Source: JADCRZ01 sp039921525
GTDB taxonomy: Bacteria > Bacteroidota > Bacteroidia > Chitinophagales > Chitinophagaceae
NCBI GenBank assembly: GCA_039921525.1
Contig: JBDSBP010000575.1
Coordinates: 1-64,000, forward strand
Length of the DNA stretch: 64,000 nucleotides
Direction: 5' to 3'
A program made the translations under genes and the position numbers. Position 1 is the first letter of the stretch, and the number at the start of each line of letters is the position of its first letter. Of this stretch, positions 17,315 through 26,892 are shown piece after piece. Below the pieces are notes generated by a model, which had not been told where the DNA came from, did no database searches, and saw only the letters and a list, made by a program, of their open reading frames with translations.

Positions 17315-18808
17315 CTTCTCCACAAACCTCATCAAATCATCTGCCACTACTCTATCATTACTCAATCGAGGAACTTTGTTCTGTCCTCCAAGCTTTCCAA
17401 CGCTTTTCATGTAATCTATAAACCCACTTTTCCGCACCATCCTTATTTGAAGGGGTTGTAAAATATTACCGCCCACCAAATCGTCATAGTAAATATTTTT
17501 TTCACGAAGGTTGTTATCAACCTTTAACGCAAAGGCCCGTGCGTCAAGAGGTAATGTTTCAAATTCAACAAACCATTCATGGTAGCTCTTTTCATTATCC
17601 TGTGAAATCATGGGTGCCACAGTAAATTCGGTTATCCGTAAACCCTCCTCCTGGGCCGCTTTCATAAGGCTATATTCAACTTCTTCTCCAATAACATGTT
17701 CCCCAAAGGCGGAAATAAAATGTTTGATCCGTCCTGTTACCATCAAACGGTAAGGATTAATGGAAATAAACTTCACCGTATCACCTACATTATATGCCCA
17801 CAATCCCGCATTGCTATTAATGATCAACGCATAATTCACACCTGGCTTTACATCCTTCAGCGAAAGCCGCGAAGGGTTGTCGTTAAAAATTTCAGCAGCA
17901 GGAACGAATTCAAAAAAGATTCCGCTATTGCTGTTCAACAACAGCCCTTCCCCATTTTGGGAATCCTGGAAAGCAAAGAAGCCTTCTGATGCCGGGTATG
18001 TTTCAATAGTAGCAACCCGTTTTCCAATGCTTTCGAACAGTTTTGCTTTATAGGGTTCAAAATTTACACCACCATGAACCAGTACGGAAAAATTAGGGAA
18101 CAAGTCAATGATTTTTTTCCCACTAACTTTCATTAAACGGTCAAAATACATTTGCACCCAGGGCGGAATGCCACTGATAAGGGTCATATCTTTATTAAGG
18201 GTCTCTTCCACTATCTTATCCAGCTTGGTTTCCCAGTCATCAATGCAATTGGTTTCATAGCTGGGCATTTGATTGGTACGAAGGTATTTTGGTATGTGGT
18301 GATTAACAATGCCACTTAACCTTCCTGTTGGTATGCCCCCTACCCTTTCCAATTCTGGGGAGCCCGACAAAAAGATCATCTTACCATCGGCAAATTTATT
18401 GTTGCCGCTTTCAGCCATATAACATAATAAGGCATTGCGCGCGGTGTTAAGATGATTGGAAATAGAATCTTTGGTAATGGGAATATATTTTATTCCGCTT
18501 GTAGTGCCTGAAGTCTTTGCAAAATAAATAGGTTGGCCCTTCCAAAGTACATTATGCTTGCCTTCCTTTATCAGATTGATATAGGGTTTAAAACTCTCGT
18601 AGTCACGGATCTTTACAGCAGACTTATATTCATCATACGTTTTTACATCCTTATAATGATGGTCATTACCAAACGAGGTTTGAGACCCAACTTTCAGTAG
18701 CTCTTTAAATGTGGTTTCCTGATCTTCCACGGCAGTTAACATTCCCTTCCGAACCTGTTTGTAGATATACGAAGCGAAAGGCTTCGCAAAAAGTGATTTA
18801 AATTTCAT
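17312..18808 (-). CDS. GH3 auxin-responsive promoter family protein (adenylate-forming enzyme)
   Basis: A 498-residue protein of the GH3 family, which joins amino acids or other amines to acyl acids through an acyl-adenylate in plants. The ATP-binding segment FAKTSGTTSGIKYIPIT (about 113-129) is clear, as are YPASEGFFAFQ and the C-terminal VTGRIKHFISAFGEH. Bacteroidetes commonly carry one such gene with an unknown substrate. It is monocistronic, with a TAGGTTTG promoter box just upstream and a heptamer repeat at its stop. Confidence 0.88.
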   Translation of the reverse strand: MKFKSLFAKPFASYIYKQVRKGMLTAVEDQETTFKELLKVGSQTSFGNDHHYKDVKTYDEYKSAVKIRDYESFKPYINLIKEGKHNVLWKGQPIYFAKTSGTTSGIKYIPITKDSISNHLNTARNALLCYMAESGNNKFADGKMIFLSGSPELERVGGIPTGRLSGIVNHHIPKYLRTNQMPSYETNCIDDWETKLDKIVEETLNKDMTLISGIPPWVQMYFDRLMKVSGKKIIDLFPNFSVLVHGGVNFEPYKAKLFESIGKRVATIETYPASEGFFAFQDSQNGEGLLLNSNSGIFFEFVPAAEIFNDNPSRLSLKDVKPGVNYALIINSNAGLWAYNVGDTVKFISINPYRLMVTGRIKHFISAFGEHVIGEEVEYSLMKAAQEEGLRITEFTVAPMISQDNEKSYHEWFVEFETLPLDARAFALKVDNNLREKNIYYDDLVGGNILQPLQIRMVRKSGFIDYMKSVGKLGGQNKVPRLSNDRVVADDLMRFVEK

Positions 18809-18837
18809 AATAATCTATATACCATCAAAAGAAACAA

Positions 18838-18845
18838 CAAACCTA
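18838..18845 (-). promoter_or_regulatory. -7 box of the GH3-family gene
   Basis: TAGGTTTG on the minus strand matches TAnnTTTG exactly and lies 30 bases upstream of the start codon, giving a short leader. The rest of 18846-19095 contains no gene that I can see; it is the divergent promoter region with rplU. Confidence 0.5.
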
Positions 18846-19095
18846 CATTAAAATGACGAATGAAAATTTACCAAAAAGGTAAGGGGATGAGGTACGGTTA
18901 TACGCAAATACTTTTCATTTTTTAGACTATAACTACCAGAAAGCATCCTCTAATTCCAGCATAACAATCTTTTAAACCAGCAATTACAAATACCATTCTC
19001 CTTGTTTTATGCCCCTTTCTTCTCAAATCGGGCATTTATGCGTTCAAATAATTCATTAATTTTTAAAAATTCTATGAATTAGGGTTAAATATCCC

Positions 19096-19103
19096 TACCT
19101 TTG
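19096..19103 (+). promoter_or_regulatory. -7 box of the rplU-rpmA operon
   Basis: TACCTTTG matches TAnnTTTG exactly and is followed by GCCGTCC and the rplU start 22 bases later. A ribosomal protein operon is expected to have a strong housekeeping promoter, which supports this site. No good -33 TTG is seen. Confidence 0.6.
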
Positions 19104-19124
19104 CCGTCCTAATTTTCAGAAGTT

Positions 19125-19427
19125 ATGTTAGCAATTGTTAAAATCTCGGGAAAGCAATTCAGGGTTCAAAAAGACCAGAAATTATATATTCCCAAAGTTG
19201 AAGGTAATGCCGGTGACCTGTTAGAATTCCCCGATGTGTTACTTTTTCAAAACGAAAGTAATCTTTCAACAGCTGCCGATGTAAAGGCTGTTGTTAAAGC
19301 AGAAATCCTTAACCATGTTCAGGGTGATAAAGTAATCGCCTTTAAAATGAAAAGAAGAAAAGGTTTTCGTAAGAAGCATGGACATAGAACGCACTATACT
19401 CAAATCAGGATAAATGATATTGCGTAG
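19125..19427 (+). CDS. rplU: 50S ribosomal protein L21
   Basis: A 100-residue large-subunit protein. It has the family start MLAIVKISGKQFRVQKDQKLYIPK and the C-terminal RRKGFRKKHGHRTHYTQIRI segment. It is first in an operon with rpmA 57 bases downstream, the universal bacterial order. Confidence 0.97.
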   Translation: MLAIVKISGKQFRVQKDQKLYIPKVEGNAGDLLEFPDVLLFQNESNLSTAADVKAVVKAEILNHVQGDKVIAFKMKRRKGFRKKHGHRTHYTQIRINDIA

Positions 19428-19484
19428 TTTCTATAGTTTCTGTTTTAATAACATTTAGTACTCAGAATTTTTAAAAGTTTTAAT

Positions 19485-19751
19485 ATGGCTCACAAAAAAG
19501 GGGAAGGTAGTGTTAAGAATGGTCGTGACTCGCAAAGCAAACGACTTGGTGTAAAAATCTTTGGTGGTCAGGCTGCCATCGCAGGTAACATTATCATCCG
19601 TCAACGCGGAACAGTTTATCATCCCGGTAAAAATGTTGGTGTAGGAAAAGACTTCACATTATTTGCTTTAACTGATGGTGTGGTGGAATTCAAAAAAACG
19701 AAAGCAGACAAAACGCTCGTCTCCGTAAATGATGCAGCTGCCGCTACATAG
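19485..19751 (+). CDS. rpmA: 50S ribosomal protein L27
   Basis: An 88-residue large-subunit protein whose N terminus reaches the peptidyl transferase centre. MAHKKGEGSVKNGRDSQSKRLGVKIFGGQ is the family start, without the cleaved N-terminal extension of Firmicutes. RQRGTVYHPGKNVGVGKD is the conserved middle. It is followed by a small Lys/Ala-rich gene. Confidence 0.97.
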   Translation: MAHKKGEGSVKNGRDSQSKRLGVKIFGGQAAIAGNIIIRQRGTVYHPGKNVGVGKDFTLFALTDGVVEFKKTKADKTLVSVNDAAAAT

Positions 19752-19850
19752 AAAAAAAAAGAGAGACAAAAAAATTTTTTTTGATAGTTACGTATTAGTT
19801 TTTACTTTTACTACGTTAAATTCTTTTACTAACTATTAAATTCTAAAAAA

Positions 19851-19988
19851 ATGGCCACTGCAAAAAAAGCTGCTCCTAAAAAAGCCGCACCGAAGAAAGC
19901 TGCTGCGAAAGCTGCTCCTAAAAAAGCCGCCGCTAAAAAAGCTGCTCCTAAAAAAGCTGCTAAGAAAGCCGCTCCTAAAAAGAAATAA
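19851..19988 (+). CDS. Small Lys/Ala/Pro-rich (histone H1-like) protein
   Basis: A 45-residue ORF read directly from the sequence: MATAKKAAPKKAAPKKAAAK followed by more AAPKK/AAKK repeats and a KKK end. Composition is almost only Lys, Ala and Pro, as in the tails of bacterial histone H1-like proteins (Hc1, AlgP types), which bind nucleic acids without sequence specificity. It starts 99 bases after rpmA and is followed by a strong terminator, so it is probably the third gene of the L21-L27 transcript or has its own start in the gap. Codons vary between GCT, GCC and GCA, as a real coding repeat would. Confidence 0.75.
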   Translation: MATAKKAAPKKAAPKKAAAKAAPKKAAAKKAAPKKAAKKAAPKKK

Positions 19989-20014
19989 AATTTCTTTAAG
20001 AACAGAAAATAATA

Positions 20015-20045
20015 AGTCCCGGTTTATCCCGGGACTTTTTCTTTT
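20015..20045 (+). terminator. Rho-independent terminator
   Basis: A perfect 8-bp stem AGTCCCGG (20015-20022) with CCGGGACT (20029-20036), six-base loop, then TTTTT-C-TTTT. It ends the rplU-rpmA-small gene transcript. Confidence 0.92.
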
Positions 20046-20068
20046 GTAGCCATAGTGGCTCTGCCACT

Positions 20069-20102
20069 GGCTTTCAGCTATCAGCTATCAGCTATCAGCT
20101 GT
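20069..20102 (+). repeat. CTATCAG heptamer array, left arm
   Basis: Four exact or near-exact tandem CTATCAG units after the terminator. They are inverted relative to 20219-20264. The pair encloses about 120 bases with no ORF, so the gap 19989-20312 holds a terminator plus this inverted repeat. Confidence 0.85.
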
Positions 20103-20218
20103 AAATTGTTGGCTGTATTAAATTGTTATTCAGATATCAACTACCAGGCTTGAAGCATAATATCCTACTATCATTCTTCCCGATTTTTTTCACTGACACC
20201 GAAGGTATTGCCCTGCAC

Positions 20219-20264
20219 TGATAGCTAAAAGCTGATAGCTGATAGCTGAAGGCTGAAAGCTGAA
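20219..20264 (-). repeat. CTATCAG heptamer array, right arm
   Basis: On the minus strand units CTTTCAG, CTATCAG, CTATCAG and variants. The array ends about 50 bases before the PolX-like start codon. Confidence 0.85.
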
Positions 20265-20312
20265 TTATACTTACTTTTGAAGCATCATCTCCACCAATAA
20301 ACACTTACGTTA

Positions 20313-21983
20313 ATGGACAATTATTTTATTGCCGATCAATTTTCTTTGCTTTCTAAAGTGTTGGATATCCACGGTGAAAATTCTTTTAAGTCAAAATCAT
20401 ACTCTATCGCGTCTTTTAATATTGAGAAATTACCGGTTCAACTTTCTGAAATTGAAAGAGAAAAAATCTTCTCTTATAAAGGTATCGGCGATACTATCGG
20501 CAAAAAGATTATTGAAATTTTGGATACCGGTGAGTTGACACAGCTAAAAGAACTTATTTTTAAAACACCCCCCGGAGTGATGGAGATGTTGGTAATAAAA
20601 GGTATCGGTCCCAAAAAAATTTCCACCATATGGAAGGAAATGGAGGTTGAATCGTTGGGTGAATTGTTGTATGCCTGCAATGAAAACCGCTTGCTCTTAT
20701 ATAAAGGCTTCGGCGAAAAAACGCAGAAGAATGTGCAGGATGCTATTGAATTTTATATGAAGAGCCGGGGTAGTTATTTATATGCAGAAGCAGAAAAATC
20801 AGCACTGGAGATCGACAACAAATTGAAAGAATCTTTTCCCCAATACCTGTCTGAATTAACCGGTGAATTCAAAAGACAATTGGAAATAATTACTATCCTG
20901 GAATGGGTCACCACCATTCCCACAGCAACGCTTAGAGATTTTTTTGAGCCACTGGCATACAGTACGGAAATTGAGGAAGGCGATACGATCATATTCAAAG
21001 GCGCAGAAGGTATAAAACTCAGGTTTAAAACAACCGAGGAGTTATCGTTCTTTACCACCCTGGTGGAAACCAGTTGCAGCGGTGATTTCCTGGAATTCAT
21101 CCAACAAAATAAACTATCCGTTGAGCATGGAAAGATTACCTCAGAAGAAGAGGTGTTCAAAACATGGAATCAACCTTATGTTCCGGCCTTTATGCGGGAA
21201 AACCCGTCGATTTTACAACACATGCCCATTCCCTCTGTTATTCAGTCTGGAGATATCAAAAGTATTATTCACTGCCATAGCACCTGGAGCGATGGTAATA
21301 GCAGTATTGAAGAATTGGCTAAAGCTTGCATTGCATCTAAAATGGAATACCTGGTTATGAGTGATCATAGCAAAAGTGCTTTTTATGCCAACGGTTTGCA
21401 GGAAGATCGTATAAGGGAACAACAAAAATACATTGATGAATTAAATGCAACCCTAACACCCTTTAAAATTTTCAAAAGTATCGAATGCGATATTCTCAAC
21501 GACGGGTCCCTTGATTACCCAGATAATATTCTGTCGACGTTTGACCTTGTGATAGCTTCCGTTCATTCCAATTTAAAAATGACAGAGGAAAAAGCAATGA
21601 CCCGTTTACTCCGGGCTATTGAAAACCCGTACACCACCATCCTGGGACATATGACCGGCAGGCTCCTGTTAAGCAGAAACGGTTATCCGGTTAATCATAA
21701 AACAATCATTGAAGCTTGTGCGGCCAACAAGGTAGTGATAGAATTGAATGCCCATCCACGCAGGCTTGATATGGATTGGCGCTGGATTGATTATGCTATT
21801 GAAAAAGGAGTATTAATCTCTATAGATCCGGACGCCCACTACATACATGGATTTGGTGATGTAAAGTATGGCGTACTATCGGCCCAGAAGGCCGGGTTAA
21901 CAAAGGAAAATAACCTGAGCAGTTTTAGCCTGGAAGCATTTGAAAATTACCTGGCCAGCATTCGAAAAGCAAAGGCTATTTAG
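20313..21983 (+). CDS. PolX-like protein: HhH domains plus PHP phosphoesterase, degenerate polymerase site
   Basis: A 556-residue protein with the layout of bacterial family X DNA polymerases. It has an 8-kDa-like N-terminal domain with helix-hairpin-helix motifs (YKGIGDTIGKK, 55-65; IKGIGPKKIS, 95-104), a central nucleotidyltransferase region, and a C-terminal PHP domain. The PHP metal motifs are present: HCHSTWSDG (320-328), SDHSKS, IECDI (390-394), ASVHSN, GHMTGR (445-450), ELNAHPRRLD and DPDAH (505-509). Where PolX has a GSxRR and D-x-D metal site, this protein has GEFKR and EIITILEWV (184-199), with no acidic pair. It is therefore probably not a polymerase, but may keep PHP exonuclease or 3'-phosphate processing activity in base-excision repair. 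Confidence 0.85.
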   Translation: MDNYFIADQFSLLSKVLDIHGENSFKSKSYSIASFNIEKLPVQLSEIEREKIFSYKGIGDTIGKKIIEILDTGELTQLKELIFKTPPGVMEMLVIKGIGPKKISTIWKEMEVESLGELLYACNENRLLLYKGFGEKTQKNVQDAIEFYMKSRGSYLYAEAEKSALEIDNKLKESFPQYLSELTGEFKRQLEIITILEWVTTIPTATLRDFFEPLAYSTEIEEGDTIIFKGAEGIKLRFKTTEELSFFTTLVETSCSGDFLEFIQQNKLSVEHGKITSEEEVFKTWNQPYVPAFMRENPSILQHMPIPSVIQSGDIKSIIHCHSTWSDGNSSIEELAKACIASKMEYLVMSDHSKSAFYANGLQEDRIREQQKYIDELNATLTPFKIFKSIECDILNDGSLDYPDNILSTFDLVIASVHSNLKMTEEKAMTRLLRAIENPYTTILGHMTGRLLLSRNGYPVNHKTIIEACAANKVVIELNAHPRRLDMDWRWIDYAIEKGVLISIDPDAHYIHGFGDVKYGVLSAQKAGLTKENNLSSFSLEAFENYLASIRKAKAI

Positions 21984-22078
21984 TATAACGGTGATGCACA
22001 ATCTAAAATGTAAAGCCGCTGGTGGCGGGTAATTGCCGGGATATTACTGCTAATAAAGTGCGGCACACGCAATTTCTG

Positions 22079-25000
22079 CTAGGTTTCATGAACGGTAGAT
22101 CTCAGTATAGGTAACTTAACAAAGAAAGTAGTTCCAATCCCTTCAACTGTTTTGAACCATATGTCTCCTTTTGCCTGTTCAACAATTGTTCTGCTCATTG
22201 CCAATCCTAAACCGGTACCAGAAGACTTGGTTGTAAAATTGGGTATGAATATTTTGGATCGCATGTTGGCCGGGATACCATCGCCGTTATCTGTGATCGC
22301 AATGATTACCGAATCTGCCTGCACCTCTTCTGTAACTATCACAATGCAGGCATCTCTCTTCTCACAAGCTTCCACAGCATTCTGAAATAAGTTAGTGAAA
22401 AGCCTGTTTAACTGTGTTTTATCTGCTAAAACCAGTATACGTAAGTTGAGAGGTACCCATTTAAATTCAAGATTTTCAGTTGACTCGTACAAAGAAGAAA
22501 GAGAATACAGCATTTCATTCAGATCGAACACTTCATTCCTGACATGGCCAATATTGGCAAACTGTGAAAAATCAGCAGCTATATTTGAAAGATGATCAAT
22601 TTGTTCCACCAGCGTACGGGCCACATTAGAAGATAGTTCCTTTACGTTTACCGAATCGTTATCAATGGCCTTCTGCAAATATTGTATACTAAGTTTCATG
22701 GGTGTTAACGGATTCTTTATTTCATGAGCCACTTGCCGGGCCATTTCGCGCCATGCCCCTTCACGCTCACTCTTAGCCAACGCAAGGGCACTTTCTCCCA
22801 GTTTAACCACCATCTTATTATATTCTTTTACCAATCCGCCAATTTCATCATCACGGTTCCAGGCAATCTCCTCATTAAGTTTTCCAAGATTAATTTCCCG
22901 CATTTTATGTCCTATCAAAATGAAAGATGACGTAATTCTGTTAGTAATGAATAAAGAAATTACCCCTGCCACCAAAAAAATAAATGCATTCAGGTTAATA
23001 ATGGTAATCAGAAATTTGGATATTTCGCTTTTTAGTTCAGACTGAGAAACAAAAGAAGGTATGTTCAGGTAGGCATATGCAGTACCGTTTGCGTCTCTTA
23101 TAGGGCTGTAAATACTCTGGTACTCCACGTCACCCATATGCTCTTCATTAATATACTGCACCATTTCTTTATTGTTCATGTAATAAAATGCCTGGGGGTT
23201 CATTTTTTCGCTCAGAATTCCTTTAGTGTATATGATCGGGTTAGATGATACTTCGAGGGTTCCCTGGAGATCGTATAAATTGATATCTTCCCCATGTATC
23301 TGCGCTACATCAATCAAAAGCTTTTCAAGTTTCTCATTAAAACCGGTTTCATACAACCTTATCCGGTCACTGAATACCTCTTTGTCCTGAATTTTAGTTT
23401 GAATGTCATTGGACATTATCTGTATTGCTTTACTCAAACGCTCCTGGTTATTTCTCTTATACCGGTTTTTGAAGAAAACGATTGTAGCTATCCCGATCAC
23501 AAAAAATGAAACGAGGCTTATGAATATAATGGTGCCGTGTATCTGTGAACGGATATTTAATTGCCAGTATTGCTTTATAATATTCCATCTCATTCGTGAT
23601 TGAATAAATAACAGAATAATTCGGAAAGCGCTTACCAATATTAAAAAAGTTGTAAAGATCCAGGCAAACAATGTAATAGCCTCAATGATGTAATTATCTT
23701 CCTTTGCAAAAATAACCACTTTGTCCTTCCCGCTTTTATACCATAACTCATCATATCCATTCTTTTTTACCCGCGTAAATTCTTTTGAGGGAATATCGCC
23801 TGGATTGAGATGCGTTGGAAACATGTAATTATTATAATATTCAAATAATTTGAAATCATTATATATCGCATAGGAATAAATGGGCGAATACTCCATTGAC
23901 AAATCGTTTGTTTGCCTGAAAAGTTCCGGAACCAACGCATCATTTTTATATCGTTTAGGATCGGAAAGGATGAAAAAATAACCAACAGTGTGATTAGCCG
24001 TATCTTTTACCGTTTTCTTAGAGATGTAGGAATACCTATCAAAAGCCTTTTCAAAATAGCGTACATCGGTAACAGATGTTGGTTTTCCCTGGATCTGGAA
24101 AATGGTATTAAGGGTATCATAAGAAACGGATTCACTATTATACAATGGAAATTCCGCCTGGTCAAATGTATATATTTTAGTGTCGAACTTATTGAGATAA
24201 GGGGTAAAATTTTTATTAGAAAGACTATCTTTAAGATATGTATTAGCTGTAGGGATTTTAAACCTGTCGAAGTTTGCGTATAAAAAATCATTGTCAAAAT
24301 ACATTAAGGCAATGCTTAGCATGTGCTCCCTGGAAGGGTCAGCCCTGTTTGATAACTTTTCGGCTACCGTTATTCGTCGCTGCAATTCAATTTTCTGATT
24401 TTCATAAATTATAATGATTGAGATTGATACTGAATAAACGAATAACCATAACAATACAATGGATATGTTCAGCTTGTAATAAAAACCAGATAATACCTTT
24501 TGTTGCATCAACCATACATACACCAATAGCCAGATCAGAGTATACAGGTTCAACTCAGTATTTTGAGATTTGTTAAGGATGGTAACGATAGCCAATCCTA
24601 TAATTGCGATCAGGAAGTAAAGCGTGTATTTGTTATCCTCCATGAGCGTATTCAAAAACTCCAATATCATCTTGGAAAGGAAAAAATAAGCAAAAGAAAT
24701 ATTAGCCAATACTAAAAAGCCTACGAAACTGTATATATCAAGGCTGAAGAAATTGGTTACATTAAAAGGTATTTTTGAATCAGCTACCAGGCTTTGAATG
24801 ATATTTGCCCCTAAAAATGTAGCACTTACCAGTAGCAACGCCGAGCCTGTAAACGCAGGCCAATTCCAGTATGTTTTTTTTAAGGAAACAAAAGATATTT
24901 TATTCGTTAAATGCCTCACAAATAAAATGATCCAGCAAAATAAGAAAGAATTGATAAGCAAGTCGCCCAACGAATTCAGCACATAACCTGAACTGTATAT

Positions 25001-25852
25001 GGTAACATCGAACAATTTGAATTGATGAAGGTTAAGTACACCGGGAAAAAGATAGCTGAGTGTTCGCAGTAAAATTATAATACAAAACAAAAAAACAAAT
25101 CCCTTCAGGTAACTAAATCTGGTAGCGATATATAAGGCCAGGTTATTAATAAAGAGTAGAATAAAAACAATTCCTACCAGTGCTAACGTTAAAGAGACCC
25201 AGTTTGCATTGTGGTGCTTAAATAACAGTTTAGGATGCACATAAAATAAGATATTTCCATAGGAGCTTTTAACAGAATAATCTCCTTTCTGCTGCGAAAT
25301 CATTATCCTGTCTTCTGCCTGCTCATGATCCACAAATTCTTTTCTTAGGCCGGTAGCATTTTCAATGGCGTACTGTTTATGAATGGGAATAAGAGCGATC
25401 ACCACCAGTTTTTTTTCATTTCCCAAATCAATATGCCTGTAAACATACTCGTACTGCCCGCTGGATAAGGTTATAAAATCATTCCTTTTATACCCTTTTA
25501 AAATTTCTGAAGTTGGTACGACAAACTGGTTATTCCAGAATTTTAAAGTAATCAACCCATATACATCCGCTTCGTATATGAACACGCCATATGGCTTATC
25601 AATTATTTTTTTAAGTTCAATTTGCGTATAATCACGATTGGATAATCTTTGAAGGAGGGAAGTTTGTTTTATTAGTGATTCGAAATCTTTTTCCTGTTCG
25701 CGTACATAGCGCTCGATGGAGTTTTTAAGAAAACGCGTTGAGTTAAAAGTAGCCCAGTAATTATGAATGATAAATGCAATAGTAAACAGCCAGACAGCCG
25801 TTAAAATTAAATACGCATTTTCGCGCACTACATAATATATGAATTTTTTCAA
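22079..25852 (-). CDS. Large membrane histidine kinase (NtrY-like, HAMP)
   Basis: A 1257-residue sensor kinase. An N-terminal membrane helix (about 12-30) is followed by an extracytoplasmic part, then a block of about seven membrane helices (about 215-480). A second extracytoplasmic part follows, a further helix pair near 720-800, another sensor region, a HAMP segment near 965-1010, the H-box RQVAHEIKNPLTPMKL (His near 1043) and an ATPase with TDNGDGIP and GTGLGLAM. The phospho-acceptor is of the NtrB/NtrY type. No response regulator is adjacent. It starts 5 bases after mazG, so both are on one transcript. The ligand is unknown. Confidence 0.85.
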   Translation of the reverse strand: MKKFIYYVVRENAYLILTAVWLFTIAFIIHNYWATFNSTRFLKNSIERYVREQEKDFESLIKQTSLLQRLSNRDYTQIELKKIIDKPYGVFIYEADVYGLITLKFWNNQFVVPTSEILKGYKRNDFITLSSGQYEYVYRHIDLGNEKKLVVIALIPIHKQYAIENATGLRKEFVDHEQAEDRIMISQQKGDYSVKSSYGNILFYVHPKLLFKHHNANWVSLTLALVGIVFILLFINNLALYIATRFSYLKGFVFLFCIIILLRTLSYLFPGVLNLHQFKLFDVTIYSSGYVLNSLGDLLINSFLFCWIILFVRHLTNKISFVSLKKTYWNWPAFTGSALLLVSATFLGANIIQSLVADSKIPFNVTNFFSLDIYSFVGFLVLANISFAYFFLSKMILEFLNTLMEDNKYTLYFLIAIIGLAIVTILNKSQNTELNLYTLIWLLVYVWLMQQKVLSGFYYKLNISIVLLWLFVYSVSISIIIIYENQKIELQRRITVAEKLSNRADPSREHMLSIALMYFDNDFLYANFDRFKIPTANTYLKDSLSNKNFTPYLNKFDTKIYTFDQAEFPLYNSESVSYDTLNTIFQIQGKPTSVTDVRYFEKAFDRYSYISKKTVKDTANHTVGYFFILSDPKRYKNDALVPELFRQTNDLSMEYSPIYSYAIYNDFKLFEYYNNYMFPTHLNPGDIPSKEFTRVKKNGYDELWYKSGKDKVVIFAKEDNYIIEAITLFAWIFTTFLILVSAFRIILLFIQSRMRWNIIKQYWQLNIRSQIHGTIIFISLVSFFVIGIATIVFFKNRYKRNNQERLSKAIQIMSNDIQTKIQDKEVFSDRIRLYETGFNEKLEKLLIDVAQIHGEDINLYDLQGTLEVSSNPIIYTKGILSEKMNPQAFYYMNNKEMVQYINEEHMGDVEYQSIYSPIRDANGTAYAYLNIPSFVSQSELKSEISKFLITIINLNAFIFLVAGVISLFITNRITSSFILIGHKMREINLGKLNEEIAWNRDDEIGGLVKEYNKMVVKLGESALALAKSEREGAWREMARQVAHEIKNPLTPMKLSIQYLQKAIDNDSVNVKELSSNVARTLVEQIDHLSNIAADFSQFANIGHVRNEVFDLNEMLYSLSSLYESTENLEFKWVPLNLRILVLADKTQLNRLFTNLFQNAVEACEKRDACIVIVTEEVQADSVIIAITDNGDGIPANMRSKIFIPNFTTKSSGTGLGLAMSRTIVEQAKGDIWFKTVEGIGTTFFVKLPILRSTVHET

Positions 25853-25857
25853 TGATT

Positions 25858-26628
25858 TTATTTTTCCACTTTAACGGAGTTCCAGAGTTCATCCATTTCT
25901 GTAAGAGTCATTTCGTGTAAAGATCTGCCGTTTGATTTGGCGATTTGTTCCATCCGGCTAAAACGATATATAAACTTTTTGTTGGTCTTTTCCAGGGCAT
26001 TTTCAGCATCTATTTGCAAAAACCGTGCATAATTTATCAGAGAAAAAACCAGGTCGCCAAACTCCTCCTCCATTTTCTCAGGTTCTTTAATATCAACAGC
26101 TTCCTTTAATTCATGCATTTCTTCTTCTACTTTTTCCCAAACCTGTTCCCTGCTTTCCCATTCAAAACCAACCTGCTTTGCTTTTTCCTGCAAACGCATG
26201 GCTTTAATAGTTGCCGGTAAAGATTTAGGCACACCACTAATTACAGAGTTTTTACCTTCCTTTAATTTTAACTGCTCCCAATTGCGTTTTACTTCTTCCT
26301 CATCGGCAACGATCACGTCGCTGTAAATATGGGGATGACGAAATATCAGTTTGGCGGCTACGCCGTCGATCACTTCCTGCAAACTAAATTCAGATTGTTC
26401 TGCTCCTATTTTTGCATAAAAAAGAACATGCAACAGCAGGTCTCCTAATTCTTCTTTTATGCCCTTCCAATCGTCCATCGTTATAGAATCTGCCAGTTCA
26501 TACGTTTCCTCAATCGTTAACTGACGAAGCGTTTGAATGGTTTGCTTTTTATCCCAGGGACACTTCTCACGGAGATCATCCATTATTTCAACCAGTTTCA
26601 TAAAAGATTCAGCCACTGCGTTTATCAT
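25858..26628 (-). CDS. mazG: Nucleoside triphosphate pyrophosphohydrolase
   Basis: An all-alpha NTP pyrophosphatase of 256 residues with two MazG domains. Each has the metal motif EExxE...: LTIEETYELADSI and EELGDLLLHVLFYAKI in the first, and EFGDLVFSLINYARF in the second. It removes abnormal NTPs or lowers ppGpp in other bacteria. The start at 26628 is taken; an internal ATG (MKLVEIMDDLREKCPWD) nine codons on is equally plausible and closer to family length. It is the first gene in the transcript with the large kinase. Confidence 0.93.
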   Translation of the reverse strand: MINAVAESFMKLVEIMDDLREKCPWDKKQTIQTLRQLTIEETYELADSITMDDWKGIKEELGDLLLHVLFYAKIGAEQSEFSLQEVIDGVAAKLIFRHPHIYSDVIVADEEEVKRNWEQLKLKEGKNSVISGVPKSLPATIKAMRLQEKAKQVGFEWESREQVWEKVEEEMHELKEAVDIKEPEKMEEEFGDLVFSLINYARFLQIDAENALEKTNKKFIYRFSRMEQIAKSNGRSLHEMTLTEMDELWNSVKVEK

Positions 26629-26892
26629 AGCTTAAAAATAATTGGAAAGTAATATTGTATATATTCATTAATAATCTCGAAAATTATTCTTTAAATGAAA
26701 TGCCTTTTGAGGCAAAGTATTCAAGAGTTTGAAAATTTACTTTCAAATGGTGTAATATCGCATAAAAAATGAGGCGTTTTTTCTTTTTCTTTTATTGTAG
26801 CAGCCTCAAAACAATATTTTTGCTGAAAAATAACAAGAATTTAGTAGCCATTACATATAAGTAATTGGCTCGTATTTCGTTGATAACAATAT

